From the NCBI RefSeq assembly GCF_009741925.1, contig NZ_WPCC01000001.1:124001-188000 (forward strand): a DNA stretch of 64,000 nt, written 5' to 3'. The first letter of the stretch is position 1; each line of letters begins with the position of its first letter. Of this stretch, positions 61,416 through 64,000 are shown in pieces. Origin of the DNA: Natronomonas sp. CBA1123 (GTDB lineage: Archaea > Halobacteriota > Halobacteria > Halobacteriales > Haloarculaceae). The notes beneath the pieces were generated by a model, which searched no databases, was not told the origin of the DNA, and was given only the letters and a program-made list of their open reading frames with translations. Position numbers and translations under genes: made by a program.

Positions 61416-63589
61416 CTACCGATACCCAAGCAACCGAAGCCCGTTCAGCGAGACGAGTACTGTCGAGCCCTCGTGACCGATTACTGCAAGTGGCAGCGGG
61501 ATGCCCCAGAGCAGAATCGTGCCGACCATGAGCGCGATCGCGCCGAACGCGATGGCGAGATTGACGGTGAGCGTCCGGCGGGTCTTGCGTCCGAGCCCGA
61601 GGACGTAGGGAATCTTGCTGAGGTCGTCGCCCATCAGTACCACGTCGGCAGTGTCGAGGGCAACGTCGGTTCCGGCACCGCCCATCGCGATGCCGAGCGT
61701 CGCCGTCGCCAGCGCCGGCGCGTCGTTGACGCCGTCGCCAACCATCGCCACGTTCTCGTGGCGGTCGACGAGAGCTTCGATAGTCGTCACTTTCTCCTCG
61801 GGCAGCAGTTCCGCCTGCACTTCGTCGATACCGACCTCGTCGGCGATCCGCTGTGCGACGCGCTCGTTGTCGCCCGTCAGCATCACGATGTGCTCCACGC
61901 CGAGCGACCGCAGTTCGGCGATCATCTCGGCAGCTCCGGGCCGAACCGTGTCGGTGAACGCGAGCCACCCCAGAACGGTAACGGTGTCGCCGTCCTCTCG
62001 GGCGACGATGACGCTCGTTTTCCCCTCTTCCTCCAGCGTTTGGAGGCGGTCGAGGCCGGGGTCGAGCCCCTCGATTGCTGCGTCATCGAGGACGGTCCCG
62101 AAGTAACTCCGATTCCCGATGTGGACGGTGCTGGCTTCGACGTCGGCACGAACGCCTTTCCCCGCAGCGGACTGAAACCGCCGTGCGTCGGGGACGTCGA
62201 GTGACCGCTCGTCTGCTGCTGCCACCGTCGCACGAGCAAGGTGGTGTTCCGAGCGGGACTGTACTGCGGCCGCAAGCGAGAGCAGCCCGTCGTCGGTTAG
62301 CGCCTCCGCGGCCGTCTCGCGAACGAAGACGTCCGTCAACTGTGTATCGCCTCGCGTGAGCGTCCCCGTCTTGTCGAAGGCGACCGCGTCGATGTTCGCT
62401 GCCGCCTCCACGTGTTCGCCGCCCTTGAACAGGACGCCCTGTCGGCCGCCGGAGGCGATTGCCGAGAGGACCGCCGCGGGCGCGAGATGATGACTGCACA
62501 CGGCGACGCGGCGACCATGAGCGTCATCGCACGGTAGAACGTGCTGGTGAACTCGCTTCCGAGCGCGAGCGGAAGACCGATCGCCGCGATCGTGAGTGCG
62601 AACACGCCGAGGACGTACGGTTGTTCGAGGCGGTCGATGAGTCGCTGGGTCGGCGCCTTCTCGCTTTGTGCGTTTTCGACCATATCGATGAGGCGGCTGA
62701 TCGCCGACTCGTGGGCCTGCCGCGTGACTTCGATTTCGAGACTCCCGCTCTCGTTTATCGTCCCGCCGAACACCTCGTCGCCGGACTCCTTCGGCACGGG
62801 CACGGACTCGCCGGTGAGGGAGGCCTGGTCGACCGTTCCTTCGCCGGACGTGACGACGCCGTCGAGCGGGATGCGGTCGCCGGGGCGGACGACGAACACG
62901 TCGCCAACGACGACATCATCGATAGGGACGGTAACTTCCTCCCCGTCGCGGAGTACCTGGGCTTCGTCCGGCCGCATCTCGATGAGGGACTTGATCGCCC
63001 GCCGCGAGCGCCCGATCGCGTAATGCTGGAGTGTATTCGACAGCGAGAACAGAAAGAGGAGCATCGCGCCCTCGAACGGAGCTCCAATCGAGAGGGCGCC
63101 GACTGCGGCGACGATCATCAAGAGGTCGATGTCGACGGCGCGGTGGCGAAGTGTCTCGATTGCGCCTTTGAGTCCGTACCAGCCGCCGAAGACGTAGGCG
63201 ACGCCGTAGCCGGCCCACATGAGCAGTGGCGGGCCACTGAGCCACCCCGTCAGGAGACCGGTCACCATCCCGAACAGCGTCAGCCCGACGAACACCGCCT
63301 CGCGTCGGAGTTCCGACCGCGTACTCACCTCGTCCGTTGTCGTGTCGGGGTCGTCCTGAATCGAGACGTTCCGGTCGCGGACCGCGTCGCGAATCGTCTC
63401 CTCGGAGATGACTTTCTCGTCGTAGGTGATCCGAGCGCTCCCCGTTCGGAAGGAGACATCAACGTCGTGGACGCCGGACATACCCTTGAGGTGGCCTTCG
63501 AGTGCCCGCGCGCCCGCTTCGCCACGACCTCCCCGTCGTTCAATCTGAACCGTACACGTAGAGAGCGGGGGAGATTCAGTAACGGCCAC
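61416..63589 (-). pseudogene. Heavy-metal translocating P-type ATPase, frameshifted
   Basis: N-terminal part (from 63589) has a metal-binding-like domain (SGVHDVDVSFRTGSARITYD), membrane helices, the TGES loop (SLTGESVPVPKESGDEVFGG) and the transmembrane CPx-type motif ASPCAVIIS. The frame then breaks near 62481-62486. The second part resumes APAAVLSAIASGGRQGVLFK and has the phosphorylation motif AFDKTGTLTRGD, the HP-like loop SEHHLARATV, and MVGDGVNDAPALA. One added base joins them into about 723 residues. SPC motif suggests Zn/Cd/Co/Pb or Cu transport. Confidence 0.8.
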
Positions 63590-63594
63590 GTTCT

Positions 63595-63699
63595 CTATAC
63601 CATTGGCGTGTCAGGATTTGACGTTTTAGATTCGCTAACGAGTTTCTCGAGTCCTTCGAGACTCTTGAACGCGTGTTCGTTCTGTTCTGCTTGAATCAT
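63595..63699 (-). CDS. Possible 34-residue coupled ORF
   Basis: ATG at 63699 overlaps the UspA stop (ATGA) and reads MIQAEQNEHAFKSLEGLEKL to a stop at 63595. Placed between uspA and the P-type ATPase gene. Could be a small coupled peptide or a chance frame. Confidence 0.25.
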   Translation of the reverse strand: MIQAEQNEHAFKSLEGLEKLVSESKTSNPDTPMV

Positions 63700-64000
63700 G
63701 CGATGATCGTAACTGGAATTCGCGCTCGTCGGGTGACGGTCTCGGCAACGCTGCCGAGAAATGTCCGGTCGATTCCCGAGCGGCCGTGACTGCCCATGAC
63801 AATCTGATCGATGTCTTCTTCGTCAGCATATTTCAGGATCGCTCGTGCGGGCCTGCCCACTTCGGTTACCGTCTTGAGGTCGATGTCGTGTTCTACCGCG
63901 ATGTCCGTGGCCGTCCCGTGGATGCTGGTTGCGCGCGATTTGGCATTGTCGTACCAGTCCTCAGCCGCTGATAAACCGCCGGCCTCTACGTCCATCACCG
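63696..64000 (-). CDS. Universal stress protein (UspA family), 5' cut by window edge
   Basis: At least 101 residues, N-terminus beyond the window. The C-terminal UspA motif GSHGRSGIDRTFLGSVAETV, TRRARIPVTII has the G-x2-G-x9-GS ATP-binding pattern. DIDLKTVTEVGRPARAILKY and EDIDQIVMGSHG match the family core. An apparent internal start near 63998 (MMDVEAGGLSAAEDWYDNAK) is not the real one, since the first half of the domain is missing. It precedes the metal ATPase on the same strand. Confidence 0.85.
   Translation of the reverse strand, partial: VMDVEAGGLSAAEDWYDNAKSRATSIHGTATDIAVEHDIDLKTVTEVGRPARAILKYADEEDIDQIVMGSHGRSGIDRTFLGSVAETVTRRARIPVTIIA

Noticed and set aside
62459-63694. 411-residue plus-strand frame
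   Set aside because: Antisense to the P-type ATPase, which has all family motifs.

Overview
The window is haloarchaeal (class Halobacteria). The proteins are strongly acidic, most of the DNA is GC-rich, and there are TFB, Orc1/Cdc6, TRAM and DUF4330 proteins and Tat-lipoproteins of the haloarchaeal type. Genus cannot be fixed from sequence alone. I see no rRNA or complete tRNA gene.

Left third (about 1-22,170): a chromosomal-type surface glycan island. It opens with the end of an unidentified gene, a LURP-one-like protein and a DUF4330 membrane protein. Then come an undecaprenyl/dolichyl-phosphate sugar transferase (frameshifted), several glycosyltransferases, an asparagine synthase, a polytopic polymerase-like protein, and a nonulosonic (sialic-acid-like) acid pathway: two SDR dehydratases/epimerases, a PLP aminotransferase (frameshifted), a PseG-like hydrolase, a sugar N-formyltransferase, a NeuB/PseI synthase and an SpsF-type cytidylyltransferase. 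An ABC flippase-like exporter and a pyruvyltransferase follow. The pyruvyltransferase sits between two decayed pieces of an rmlB (dTDP-glucose dehydratase) gene. A visibly AT-rich block (about 9,540-11,990) holds a sialyltransferase-like protein and a surface carbohydrate protein.

Middle (about 22,290-52,140): a plasmid-derived or integrative island. It starts with an orc1/cdc6 gene flanked on both sides by ORB-like repeats (a probable replication origin). It continues with two TFB genes, a TFS-like zinc ribbon, a TRAM protein, an RPA-like OB-fold protein, a SWIM-finger protein, a giant HerA/VirB4-like ATPase with a C-terminal nuclease-like domain, a TraD/VirD4-like protein whose P-loop is lost, and about eleven toxin-antitoxin-like modules. 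It carries several decayed gene copies and IS200/IS605-like scars. Three kinds of repeated non-coding element stand out: a GC-rich cassette duplicated around two unrelated genes, a TTAACCAAC inverted repeat, and a GC hairpin next to the starts of several minus-strand genes.

Right part (about 52,700-64,000): ordinary chromosomal genes. These are a pentapeptide-repeat/K+-channel fusion, an enoyl-CoA hydratase-family protein, Tat lipoproteins, small membrane proteins, a methyltransferase, a heavy-metal P-type ATPase (frameshifted) and a UspA protein cut by the window edge. Three otherwise intact genes carry single-base frameshifts, at least two of them in homopolymers, so sequencing error must be considered beside true decay.
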